Source of the DNA: Candidatus Woesebacteria bacterium RIFCSPHIGHO2_01_FULL_44_10
Lineage (GTDB): Bacteria > Patescibacteriota > Microgenomatia > UBA8517
DNA: 11,960 nt
Assembly: GCA_001792465.1 (NCBI GenBank)
Contig: MGGO01000004.1
Coordinates: 1 to 11,960 of the forward strand
Reading direction: 5' to 3'
Below the pieces are notes generated by a model that did no database searches, was not told the DNA's origin, and saw nothing but the letters and a program-made list of their open reading frames with translations. Below, in pieces: positions 1-7,410 of the stretch. The first letter of the stretch is position 1, and the number at the start of each line of letters is the position of its first letter. The position numbers and the translations under genes were made by a program.

Positions 1-1
1 C

Positions 2-622
2 GCGCGCATTGAAAAATACGTTAAAGGAAGCTATGTTGGCATTTTTGACCAGCAGACAAACATCGACATTAAAAATCCCTTTACGGTTTTTTCTGTCAAA
101 GATCTGCAGGATGCTTTGCGGCCGGTTGCCATGTTTGTCATTCTTGACTTTATCTGGACCAAGGTAAAAAGTGATCTTAAAAAACGCCTGCTCATTGTCG
201 AGGAGGCCTGGCAAATGATGAAATACCCCGATTCGGCTCAGTTTTTGTGGTCGGTGGTTAAGCGGGCCAGAAAATATTACCTGGGCCTAACCACCATTAC
301 CCAAGACGTTGAAGACTTTCTGACCCAAGACATCGGCAAAGCCATTGTTACCAACTCGGCCCTGCGGCTTCTTTTAAAACAGTCCCCCGCCGCCATCGAC
401 AAGGTCGCCGAAATCTTTTATTTGTCACAGGGGGAAAAACAACTTTTATTGGCCGCTAACATTGGTGAGGGAATTTTCTTTGCCGGGCCGCACCACGCTC
501 CCATCCGCGTGGTCGCCTCCCCTGAGGAGTACAAATTAATTACCACTAAACCTCAAGAAGTTATCGCGCAAAGTATACCGACTCCCGCCGAAGTTGCTAC
601 CATAGCCAAAGAAAATGGATGA
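2..622 (+). CDS. VirB4/TraC-like type IV secretion ATPase, C-terminal part (5' truncated by window edge)
   Basis: The frame is open from base 2, so only the last 206 residues are present and the start lies outside the window. The visible part is the C-terminal half of a VirB4-family ATPase, the motor that powers conjugation or type IV secretion at the inner membrane. A Walker B-like strand LLIVEEAW (bases 188-211) is followed by a conserved block, KRARKYYLGLTTITQDVEDF, containing the TQ motif, then LLLKQSPAAID and GEGIFFAG. The order and spacing match VirB4 homologues common in Patescibacteria. The usual Walker B Asp-Glu is Glu-Glu here. Its TGA stop overlaps the next gene's start by 8 bases, so the two are probably translationally coupled. 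In this phylum such ATPases often accompany pilus or uptake machinery rather than classical conjugation; which applies here cannot be told. Confidence 0.85.
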   Translation, partial: ARIEKYVKGSYVGIFDQQTNIDIKNPFTVFSVKDLQDALRPVAMFVILDFIWTKVKSDLKKRLLIVEEAWQMMKYPDSAQFLWSVVKRARKYYLGLTTITQDVEDFLTQDIGKAIVTNSALRLLLKQSPAAIDKVAEIFYLSQGEKQLLLAANIGEGIFFAGPHHAPIRVVASPEEYKLITTKPQEVIAQSIPTPAEVATIAKENG

Positions 623-2855
623 TAACGAAGCCAAAAACATATTTAACTTAACTCCAGAAATCGCCAAGGCAATATTGGTGGATATTGAAAAATATAAAAA
701 TAAGCCTTCAGAAGAATTAAGACGTCAACTAACTCCTTACTTTGACGAATTTAAAAAAGTTAGATTGTTTAAACTCTATGAATTCGAAACTTTTATAAAA
801 AGTAAAACACTAAAGGCACTTTTGGAAATTGCTTCGCAGCGGCCGCTAGATCCAAACCGTCCCACAACTGAACAACTAGAAGAGCTTGTCCCCCAAGCAG
901 AAGAACAAATAAGACAACAGCAAATCCAAGAAGCTACAGGCAGGCAACGCGCTAAAGAGTTCATCGAGATAGAAAAAAAAGCCGCCGAGCAAAGAAAAGT
1001 TCCTGAAGTCGAAGTTAAAGAGGAGGCCAGAAAGTTGGTTGAAGAACCGATCGTCATTCCCGAAGGGCCGAGATATTTCATCCCCATCAGTGTCAGCACC
1101 GGCAAACCGGTTGACTTTACTCAAAAAGTTGAGGAAATAAATCAAAAAGCTCAAAGCGCTGGTAGCCCTCAAGCTTTTGTCTCGGCTGTTGCCCCCACAG
1201 CTAACATCCGCGCCCGAAATACCCTCATTGACCTCTGTGCCGCCGCCGCCTCAGGGCCCAAAGCCGTCGCCCAAATGATGTTTGGCGCTGATCAAGCAGT
1301 TGTTGGACAGGCCTTGGGAATTGAACTTAAGGAATCTTCCTTGCCGACCGTTGGCGGAATCATTGCCCAGCCACAGGGGGCAATTGAAATTTCAGACTAC
1401 ACTTTTGCCCCTGTACAGCCGGTCTCAACCTCAACCATTCTTCTGGCCGGGCTCCATGAGTCAAAATCTGAAGATCCTAAAACTCAACTGGAGGGAAAAA
1501 TGAAAGCGCTGGCTGGCCACGGTCTTTTTGAGGTAGAAAAACTGAAAGCGCTTGCCAGAGAGAACGGAATTGTTTTGAGCCAAAAAGACATTGCTGAACT
1601 GAAGCGAATTGTTTCAGATAATCCCTTCTTACAGCTGGCTAGCGCCGGCACCACTCCCAACATCAAAGTAAGAAATGTAATTACTGCTAGTCAAACAACA
1701 GGTTTTGGATTTGATGTTAATGTCTCTGCTCTCCCCCACTATCGAGGTGTTAGAGGACTTTTCTTTCGGGCCGCGGACATGTTGGGTTTTGGACAAAGAG
1801 CAAAAAGTGCGGTTGCCGACACTGTGGCCAAAGGCGTTACCAAAGTCATTGGCAAGGAAGCGTTTAAAAAAGTAGCAGGGTTTACTCTGAAAGGCGCCGT
1901 TACCGCTGCGGCCGAGGCCCTGGGTTTTGCAGTTGGCGGGCCAATCGGCACTGCCATTGTATGGCTCGTCACACAAATCTTGGGGAAAGTGATTAATTGG
2001 CTAGTTGATAAAGTCAAAGGACTTTTAAAAAAGCTTGATCTTGACTGGAAACAACTTCTTGCCGCGGGGGCGGTTGCTGCAGGGTTAGCCTTTGGTGCAC
2101 CGGCCCTGGCCATCGGCGGCGGACTTTTTCTAGCCGCCCCGGCTCTTGCCGCAGTGCCAGGATTATTCTTGGGATCAATCGCCAAACCATTAATTATCTC
2201 GATGGTTTCTATCCCCGTCTTCGTAGCTCTGATCCTTTTCATCATCAACTCCGGCGCTTACTTGGTCCCTAGCACTGCCACAAGTTTCACAGGAACAATC
2301 CCCATCATTGCTGAGGAGGGATGCCCAACAAGTTGGCCTGTAAATGTTGATCCCTCCCTTCCCTACACTATAACCCAAGGCCCGGGTGGAGATCGGTCCC
2401 ACGGACCACCAGCGGTTACTCCTGATGGTGTTTATCTGAGCTTTCAGGAAGCCATTGACATCGCTCCCGCAAACAGACGTATTACCAAAGATGACCTAGT
2501 GTACATTACTCACCCCGGAAAAGTAGTGTTCGCAGGAGTCGGCTATCTAGGTGGAAATGCTGTTAGAGTCGAAGGAAATTGCGGTGGGCAGACTTTTTAT
2601 TCTCTATACGTACATATGTCAACCATCTCCGTGTACGAGGGTCAACTAGTCCAAGCAGGCGAAGCCGTAGGATTAATGGGAAAAAGTGGTTGGGCAAGTG
2701 CTCCACACGTCCATTACGAATTCGAAAACTCTGATGGATCAACAAAAGATAGGAGTGTCGGGAATCCCCCTCCATATATGACCCCGCCATATATTCCTAA
2801 AGACGTTCCGCTTGAATGCGATACGGTTGATGAATGTGGTGTTTTCATCCCTTAA
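615..2855 (+). CDS. Large membrane protein with C-terminal M23/LytM-like domain, VirB4-associated
   Basis: The protein has 746 residues. Residues 1-150 are highly charged and probably helical or coiled-coil (Glu/Lys/Gln-rich around 90-145). A mixed region follows, then Ala/Gly-rich hydrophobic stretches at about 426-460, 480-515 and 525-550 that are probable membrane segments. The C-terminal 160 residues form an M23 peptidase-like (LytM) fold with RSHG (H596), AIDIA (D615), YVHM (H667) and HVHYEF (H698, H700). In active M23 enzymes a zinc-binding His lies four residues before this Asp (HxxxD); here it is Gln611. The domain may therefore be inactive and bind or position peptidoglycan, as in EnvC/NlpD-type regulators. 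Placement right after a VirB4-like ATPase suggests a VirB6-like channel subunit with a wall-interacting tail. That role is inferred, not shown. Confidence 0.7.
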   Translation: MDDNEAKNIFNLTPEIAKAILVDIEKYKNKPSEELRRQLTPYFDEFKKVRLFKLYEFETFIKSKTLKALLEIASQRPLDPNRPTTEQLEELVPQAEEQIRQQQIQEATGRQRAKEFIEIEKKAAEQRKVPEVEVKEEARKLVEEPIVIPEGPRYFIPISVSTGKPVDFTQKVEEINQKAQSAGSPQAFVSAVAPTANIRARNTLIDLCAAAASGPKAVAQMMFGADQAVVGQALGIELKESSLPTVGGIIAQPQGAIEISDYTFAPVQPVSTSTILLAGLHESKSEDPKTQLEGKMKALAGHGLFEVEKLKALARENGIVLSQKDIAELKRIVSDNPFLQLASAGTTPNIKVRNVITASQTTGFGFDVNVSALPHYRGVRGLFFRAADMLGFGQRAKSAVADTVAKGVTKVIGKEAFKKVAGFTLKGAVTAAAEALGFAVGGPIGTAIVWLVTQILGKVINWLVDKVKGLLKKLDLDWKQLLAAGAVAAGLAFGAPALAIGGGLFLAAPALAAVPGLFLGSIAKPLIISMVSIPVFVALILFIINSGAYLVPSTATSFTGTIPIIAEEGCPTSWPVNVDPSLPYTITQGPGGDRSHGPPAVTPDGVYLSFQEAIDIAPANRRITKDDLVYITHPGKVVFAGVGYLGGNAVRVEGNCGGQTFYSLYVHMSTISVYEGQLVQAGEAVGLMGKSGWASAPHVHYEFENSDGSTKDRSVGNPPPYMTPPYIPKDVPLECDTVDECGVFIP

Positions 2856-2870
2856 AATCAAGGGTAAAAT

Positions 2871-3905
2871 ATGACTATGTTTGAAAAATTAAAATCAAAA
2901 AAATTCCTTGTCATAGGGATTGTTGTTTTAGGCTTCACCATATTTGGGGTTGTGTTCTTCATTGTTTCTCAAAAAGAAAAGCAGACGAAGATTCCTGAGG
3001 CAAAAATAAATGCACCCAAAATCTCAAGTCATATAAGAACCTATGAAGGTCAAATAAAAATTAACCTAAATAAAAGTCAGTACAAGATACCAAAAGAGAT
3101 GTTGGTCTATAGACTCAATACCAATCCTCTTGATATCAATGAGGCAACAAAAATTGCCAATAACCTTAGTTTTGTGGAGGAACCGCTTCTTGCCAATGAT
3201 ATCCTAAAAGGTAGAGTTCTCATTTGGGATGAAGATGTTGGTTTTTTAAGAATTATCCCGACTCTAAGAATCATTGACTACCAGTCTAATTCTGTATCCA
3301 CAACAACAATTTTCCAAAATTTCGCTTCAGAAAATGAACTTGTTACGACGGCAAAAGAGTTTCTCGTCCAGAAAAATTTATATAGCACTCAAAATCTGAG
3401 TTTTAAAAAGGCAGTATATATAAACCCCGGCTACGAAGGCTTCTCAATAACAAATAAAGATTCTGCTAGCCTAGTTGAATTGAGTTTTAGGGAGAAAATA
3501 GATAATTATGACATCGTCAGTGACGATGAAAGTATCGCCTCCATAAGAGTAACTTTAAATCGAAATTCTGAAGTCTATTCTCTTTATGTTGATGGTATCA
3601 ATCAATCTATCCCAACCATTTTCTACCCAATAAAAAATTTCGACGAATTTAAGGCAAGCGTTGGTGAAGCAAGATTACAAATTATTAGCGAAGGGAAAAT
3701 TGGTCTGGTAAAACTATCTAACATAAAAATCGACCAAATTATTGTTAATAACATTGATATCGCATACCTTCAGGAAAGCTCGGGAACTCAAACAACTCTT
3801 CAACCCATCCTAGTTCTCGAATCATCCATCGACTTCCAAGGTCAAAATGGTGTTCCTGCGACACTTTTCATGCCCGCTATTTCCCAAGAATTTTTAAACA
3901 ACTAA
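2871..3905 (+). CDS. Hypothetical single-pass membrane protein
   Basis: This 344-residue protein has a short basic N-terminus, one strong hydrophobic helix at about residues 11-33 (KFLVIGIVVLGFTIFGVVFF), then a polar region of about 310 residues rich in beta-type sequence. That suggests an inner-membrane anchor with the bulk outside the cytoplasm. I recognise no family or catalytic motif. The start at 2871 is preferred over the ATG at 2877 because AGGG (2861-2864) sits 6 bases upstream of it. It lies 15 bases after the M23 protein gene and on the same strand, so it is probably the third gene of that operon and may be an accessory component of the same envelope complex. The region is more AT-rich than the upstream gene. 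No terminator hairpin is visible after the stop. Confidence 0.7.
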   Translation: MTMFEKLKSKKFLVIGIVVLGFTIFGVVFFIVSQKEKQTKIPEAKINAPKISSHIRTYEGQIKINLNKSQYKIPKEMLVYRLNTNPLDINEATKIANNLSFVEEPLLANDILKGRVLIWDEDVGFLRIIPTLRIIDYQSNSVSTTTIFQNFASENELVTTAKEFLVQKNLYSTQNLSFKKAVYINPGYEGFSITNKDSASLVELSFREKIDNYDIVSDDESIASIRVTLNRNSEVYSLYVDGINQSIPTIFYPIKNFDEFKASVGEARLQIISEGKIGLVKLSNIKIDQIIVNNIDIAYLQESSGTQTTLQPILVLESSIDFQGQNGVPATLFMPAISQEFLNN

Positions 3906-3906
3906 T

Positions 3907-3930
3907 TTACTCCTGAATCTTAACCGGCAT
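3907..3930 (-). pseudogene. Orphan 24-bp remnant of a dnaN 3' end
   Basis: Read on the - strand, these 24 bases encode MPVKIQE followed by TAA, exactly the last seven residues and stop of the intact dnaN at 4882-4859. Twenty of 24 bases are identical and the four differences are all synonymous (stop TAA/TAG, GAG/GAA, CAG/CAA, GTT/GTC). Homology to dnaN stops just upstream of the Met codon. The copy is separated from dnaN by the two-gene AbiE-like cassette. It is best explained as the original dnaN terminus left behind after insertion or allele exchange. A chance match is possible but unlikely at this exact junction. Confidence 0.6.
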
Positions 3931-3938
3931 GTTATAAT
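3930..3938 (+). promoter_or_regulatory. Extended -10 promoter (TGTTATAAT) of the AbiE-like operon
   Basis: TG at 3930-3931, one base, then a perfect TATAAT at 3933-3938 form a consensus extended -10 element. No good -35 hexamer is seen about 17 bases upstream, which an extended -10 can tolerate. Initiation about 7 bases downstream would fall at 3944-3946, on the ATG of the next gene, implying a leaderless mRNA. The element overlaps the edge of the dnaN remnant. Confidence 0.6.
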
Positions 3939-3943
3939 ATCTC

Positions 3944-4198
3944 ATGAGCAAGAACCAGCGGCTGTATTTTTTGTGGGATTATGACCTGACAGAGAAAGAG
4001 GTCGGGGAAATTTTGCATGGCAGCAACGAAACTGAAAAAATCTGGATCCTCTCGCGAATCTTGGAAAGTGCCAAGTTAGAAGACGTTTGGAAATACACTA
4101 CCTATCAGGAAGTTAAAGAAATGTTCCCCAAACTTCGCCTCAAGCCACCAGTTCGAGAAGCTTGGGAAAACGCCCTCCGTGTTTGGGAGACCGTCTGA
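3944..4198 (+). CDS. Small partner of AbiEii-type toxin (putative antitoxin)
   Basis: This is an 84-residue acidic/basic helical protein without signal or membrane segment. It opens SKNQRLYFLWDYDLTEKEV and carries NETEKIWILSRILESA, features I associate with small proteins encoded just upstream of AbiEii/AbiGii nucleotidyltransferases (DUF6922-like). The family assignment is from memory and not certain. The downstream toxin starts one base after this gene's TGA stop, so the two are almost certainly co-translated. The antitoxin-first order is typical of type IV AbiE systems, although classical AbiEi is a larger winged-helix protein. There is no Shine-Dalgarno; the start lies 5 bases after a perfect -10 box, which favours leaderless translation. 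Confidence 0.6.
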   Translation: MSKNQRLYFLWDYDLTEKEVGEILHGSNETEKIWILSRILESAKLEDVWKYTTYQEVKEMFPKLRLKPPVREAWENALRVWETV

Positions 4199-4858
4199 AT
4201 GTCAGCTTATATTAAACTACAAGACAAATTTTTAAAGGCTTTTTTTGCTGGTCGTTTCAGCCAAGATTTTTATCTGACCGGCGGAACAGCCCTGGCCAAG
4301 TTCTATTTTCAACACCGAGAGAGCTTTGATCTGGACTTTTTTACCCAAGAACAAGAAATTGATTTTAACGAAGTTAACTTGGAAATGGTCAAAATAATCG
4401 AAAGGCTTGGTCTAAAAATTGAAAAGCAAACAATCACCGACACTTTTCTACAATACATTGTCAAAGATAAAAGGAAAACAGAGTTGAAAATTGATTTGGT
4501 CAAAGACATTCCGGTCCATTTTGGAATAATACAAACCAAAAACAAAGTAAGATTTGACTCGCTGAAAAATATCGGTTCCAACAAAATTTTAGCGATATTC
4601 GGACGGGTGGATCCAAAAGATTTTGTTGACCTTTTTTTTATTCTCAACAAAACAAATCTTTCTTTTAAAAAGCTCTATGAAATGGCTAAACAAAAAGATC
4701 TGGGTCTTTCAGAATTTTTCCTGGCCAATTCGATTTTGAAAATCAAAGAAACAAAAATCCTTCCTAAAATGCTTGTGGATCTTGATAGAAAAGAAATGAT
4801 CGCTTTTTACGAAGCCCTAGCCAAAAAATTGTTTCTTAAAATTAAACCAAAAAATTGA
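4199..4858 (+). CDS. AbiEii/AbiGii-family nucleotidyltransferase toxin
   Basis: This 219-residue cytoplasmic protein has the DNA polymerase beta-type nucleotidyltransferase signature of AbiEii toxins. TGGTAL is at residues 27-32, followed by SFDLDFF with D44 and D46 as likely metal ligands, then D99 in LKIDLV as the probable third acidic residue. K129 and the block R136-x3-KDFVDLFF (K140, D141, D144) match the conserved second half. Relatives transfer nucleotides to RNA (tRNA in MenT) or bind GTP, stopping growth or blocking phage. The gene immediately follows its small partner. Its stop (4856-4858) directly abuts the stop of convergent dnaN (4859-4861), leaving no room for a terminator, so toxin and dnaN transcripts probably overlap at their 3' ends. 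Confidence 0.8.
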   Translation: MSAYIKLQDKFLKAFFAGRFSQDFYLTGGTALAKFYFQHRESFDLDFFTQEQEIDFNEVNLEMVKIIERLGLKIEKQTITDTFLQYIVKDKRKTELKIDLVKDIPVHFGIIQTKNKVRFDSLKNIGSNKILAIFGRVDPKDFVDLFFILNKTNLSFKKLYEMAKQKDLGLSEFFLANSILKIKETKILPKMLVDLDRKEMIAFYEALAKKLFLKIKPKN

Positions 4859-5959
4859 CTATTCTTGAATCTTGACCGGCATGATTAAATGGAGATAATC
4901 AGGATCGGGGGGGTCAAGAAACACCCCCGGTGAGGAAACATCCCCAAATTTCATCTCCACATCTTGGCCACTGACAGAATTCAAAAAGTCCTCGATAAAT
5001 TTGTAATTAAATGAAATTGTAAGGCCGTCTCCTTCAACTTTAGCATCTACGCTGGTTTTTTGTTCCCCGCTTTTTTGCGAGGAAGCTGAGACGTCAAGAG
5101 TCTTGTCCCCAATTTCAAATTTAACTACATTGGCCGACTCTCTGGCAAAAACGCTGGCCAATTTAATTGCCCGCACAAACTCAACCTTGTCTACTGAGAT
5201 TGTTGTATTTGACTCTTTGGGAATTATTTTTTCAAAGTCCGGGTATTCCCCCTCAATTACCCTACTTGACAACACCGTCTTGCCGCAAGCAAAAATTACC
5301 TGGCTCTCGGCCGGTTTTATTTGCATTTGTAAACTCCCCTCCCCCATCTTCACGACCTCAGAAAGTGTGTTTCTGGGCAAAATCATTTTCAAAGTTTTTT
5401 CTTTCTGTCTGTCAGACAAAGAAATTTTCTTTTGTGACAATCTAAAGCCGTCAGTGGCAACAAGACTCAGACCCTTGCCTTCCAGCATAAAAAGTGCTCC
5501 CATCAGAACCGGCCTGGTTTCGTCTGTAGAGGCTGCAAAAATAGTTTTTCCCAAAGCACCCATAAACTCTTCGGGGAGGGCCACTTTGTCGCTTCCTAAC
5601 CCTTGGGAAACGGCGGGAAAATCGTTGGTATTCATCCCAGAGATTGACGAAGAAAACGTGCTCTGTGAGATTTTAAGCTGCTCTTTTTCACCCACAAGCT
5701 GAGTCTGGCCCGGAGCAAGATTAACGACAATATCAGTTACCGTTCTGGCGGGAACTGCTATTTCCCCTTCTGTCTCCACTTTGGCTCCGACCGAAATTGA
5801 GATGGCCATTTCTAAATTAGTCGCCGCCACCAAAAGCTTGGTTTTCTTTGCCGAAAGCATAATGTTACCCAAAACCGGCAGCTGAGCTCTGCTGCTTACA
5901 AAGCGACTGGCGCTTGCCAAAGCTTTAGCTAAATCTTCTTGGAGAACGGTGAGCCTCAT
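4859..5959 (-). CDS. dnaN: DNA polymerase III beta subunit (sliding clamp)
   Basis: The product is 366 residues from the start MRLTVLQEDLAKAL, the usual length for a beta clamp. It encircles DNA as a dimer and tethers the replicative polymerase. Recognisable family blocks include ASRFVSSRAQLPVLGNI near the N-terminus, ATDGFRLS in the middle, EGEYPDFEKIIPKE, and the C-terminal DPDYLHLIMPVKIQE. An in-frame ATG at 5977 would add six residues. However, a TGCTATACT extended -10 (5976-5968) overlaps that codon and predicts transcription from about 5961, so the start at 5959 is chosen. The gene diverges from dnaA, whereas the classical order is dnaA-dnaN on one strand. At its 3' end it runs tail-to-tail into the AbiE-like toxin. 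Confidence 0.95.
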   Translation of the reverse strand: MRLTVLQEDLAKALASASRFVSSRAQLPVLGNIMLSAKKTKLLVAATNLEMAISISVGAKVETEGEIAVPARTVTDIVVNLAPGQTQLVGEKEQLKISQSTFSSSISGMNTNDFPAVSQGLGSDKVALPEEFMGALGKTIFAASTDETRPVLMGALFMLEGKGLSLVATDGFRLSQKKISLSDRQKEKTLKMILPRNTLSEVVKMGEGSLQMQIKPAESQVIFACGKTVLSSRVIEGEYPDFEKIIPKESNTTISVDKVEFVRAIKLASVFARESANVVKFEIGDKTLDVSASSQKSGEQKTSVDAKVEGDGLTISFNYKFIEDFLNSVSGQDVEMKFGDVSSPGVFLDPPDPDYLHLIMPVKIQE

Positions 5960-5967
5960 TAAAAATG

Positions 5968-5976
5968 AGTATAGCA
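5968..5976 (-). promoter_or_regulatory. Extended -10 promoter (TGCTATACT) of dnaN
   Basis: On the - strand, TGC (5976-5974) then TATACT (5973-5968) makes an extended -10 element one base from consensus. The predicted start is near 5961, leaving a leader of only about 2 bases before the dnaN ATG at 5959. No convincing -35 is visible. The site decides the dnaN start codon. Confidence 0.55.
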
Positions 5977-6001
5977 TAAAGTTTTTCGGTTTTTTTGGGG
6001 A

Positions 6002-6030
6002 TTGAAACTTTGTTGATAACTTACTAACAT
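6002..6030 (+). promoter_or_regulatory. dnaA promoter
   Basis: TTGAAA (6002-6007, 5/6 of the -35 consensus) and TAACAT (6025-6030, 4/6 of the -10 consensus) are separated by exactly 17 bases. Initiation would fall around 6037, three bases before the dnaA ATG, giving a near-leaderless mRNA. The spacer contains a perfect DnaA box (6011-6019), so DnaA should compete with RNA polymerase here. Confidence 0.55.
6011..6019 (-). promoter_or_regulatory. DnaA box inside the dnaA promoter
   Basis: TGTTGATAA is the exact reverse complement of TTATCAACA, the 9-mer that occurs three times in the downstream origin. It differs from the E. coli-type TTATCCACA at one base. Its position between the -35 and -10 hexamers suggests autorepression of dnaA. 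Confidence 0.65.
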
Positions 6031-6039
6031 GCGGGCGCT

Positions 6040-7410
6040 ATGGAAAAAATCAACAAGGACGATTTATGGAGAGATGTCTTGGAATCCATAAGGGTAAGTG
6101 TCTCCTCTGCCATTTTCTCGACCTGGATTTCCCAAACCCATTTGGCTTCAATAAGGAAAACCACCAAAAACCGATATTTGGCTGAAATCGGTTGTATTTC
6201 GACTTTTATCAAATCGACCCTTGAAACTAGGTATTTTGGCCTCATTCAGGATGCGCTAATAAGAACTCTTGACTCCCCCGCTGACCTTACTTTTATTGTC
6301 AAACAATCACCGGAAGCCATTAAAAAAACAAAAGAAGAAGCTACCCCTCTCTTTGACGAAAGCGCCAATGATGACTTTCTTTCAAAACTAACTAACACAA
6401 ACCTTAGAGCCCACCTGACATTTGATAACTTTGCCGTTTCCTCCACCAACCAAATGGCCTGGGCCGCGGCTGAAGCCGTCGCGACCAATCCCGGAACCGC
6501 TTACAATCCTCTTTTTATCTGGGGCGGCGTCGGCGTGGGCAAAACCCACTTAATGAATGCGGTTGGCATCAGAAGTATTCAAAAGGGCCTGGAGCCGGTC
6601 ATGTTTTGTACCGGTGAACAGTTTACCAACGACATTGTTCAAGGCATAAGAAATAAAACCACCCAGGCCTTCAGAAACAAATATCGCCGGGCTAAACTTC
6701 TGATGGTTGATGACATTCAATTCATCGCCGGCAAAGACGCAGTCCAAGACGAATTTTTCCATACTTTCAATGCCGTAACCGGGGCCGGGGGCCAAGTTGT
6801 GATGACTTCAGACCAGCCACCGACTGAAATTGCCAAGCTTGAAGAGCGCCTTAGAAGTCGCTTTGAAGCCGGTTTAACTGTAGACATCAGCAAACCTGAT
6901 TTTGAACTAAGATGTGCCATCACACAGATCAAAGCAATTCAAAAAGGGCTGGCTATTGAGTCAGACATTATCCAGTTAATTGCCGGCAACATCGAATCGG
7001 CCAGAACCATCGAGGGAGTCTTAACTCGGATCATGAGTGAAACTAAAATCAAAGGCGTACCCATAACACCAGACTTAGTCCAAAGCATTCTTTCCAAGGG
7101 TACAGCAGAGCAAAACGGCGAATCGATAAAAAAGGCCAACCCCATTGATGTAATAGACGTTGTCACTAAACGCTTTTCTGTCTCTAAAAAGGATTTGTTA
7201 GGCAAAACCCGTGCCCGTATCATCGCCCGCCCCCGGCAGCTTCTGATGTATATCTTGAGAACCGAGCTAGAGTTGCCTTTGCAAGAAATTGGCCGGATGC
7301 TGGCGCGAGATCATTCCACGGTCATTCACGCTGTGCATAAAATAAGCCAACTGGCCAGCCACGATGTTGGTATCCGTAATGATATCTTGGGGATAAAAAA
7401 TTCTCTTTGA
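6040..7410 (+). CDS. dnaA: Chromosomal replication initiator protein DnaA
   Basis: This 456-residue AAA+ initiator binds DnaA boxes, assembles on oriC and melts the adjacent duplex. Domain I (about 1-80, LWRDVLESIRVSVS...TWI) leads into a short linker. Domain III starts near HLTFDNFAV and has Walker A GGVGVGKT at 162-169 (K168) and Walker B LLMVDDIQF (D224, D225). The arginine-finger-type motif LEERLRSRFEAGL is intact. Domain IV carries RPRQLLMYILRTEL and the DNA-binding signature RMLARDHSTVIHAVHKI with DHST at 424-427. The loop before RDH appears one residue shorter than the E. coli FGGRDH. The start at 6040 lies just after a plausible promoter with no Shine-Dalgarno. The gene points toward the origin rather than away from it. 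Confidence 0.97.
   Translation: MEKINKDDLWRDVLESIRVSVSSAIFSTWISQTHLASIRKTTKNRYLAEIGCISTFIKSTLETRYFGLIQDALIRTLDSPADLTFIVKQSPEAIKKTKEEATPLFDESANDDFLSKLTNTNLRAHLTFDNFAVSSTNQMAWAAAEAVATNPGTAYNPLFIWGGVGVGKTHLMNAVGIRSIQKGLEPVMFCTGEQFTNDIVQGIRNKTTQAFRNKYRRAKLLMVDDIQFIAGKDAVQDEFFHTFNAVTGAGGQVVMTSDQPPTEIAKLEERLRSRFEAGLTVDISKPDFELRCAITQIKAIQKGLAIESDIIQLIAGNIESARTIEGVLTRIMSETKIKGVPITPDLVQSILSKGTAEQNGESIKKANPIDVIDVVTKRFSVSKKDLLGKTRARIIARPRQLLMYILRTELELPLQEIGRMLARDHSTVIHAVHKISQLASHDVGIRNDILGIKNSL

Noticed and set aside
1739..2248. 169-codon open frame on the - strand
   Set aside because: Antisense to the Ala/Gly-rich membrane segments of the M23 protein; the Ala/Pro/Lys-rich composition is a by-product of that GC-rich stretch.
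4309..4650. 113-codon open frame on the - strand
   Set aside because: Antisense to the conserved AbiEii-type core, with no recognisable motif.
5103..5702. 199-codon open frame on the + strand
   Set aside because: Lies wholly antisense to the well-conserved dnaN, has no family resemblance and no start signal; a shadow frame.
5960..5977. Upstream dnaN start at 5977 (six extra residues)
   Set aside because: The codon overlaps the predicted extended -10 and lies upstream of the expected transcription start; MRLTVLQEDL is the natural clamp N-terminus.
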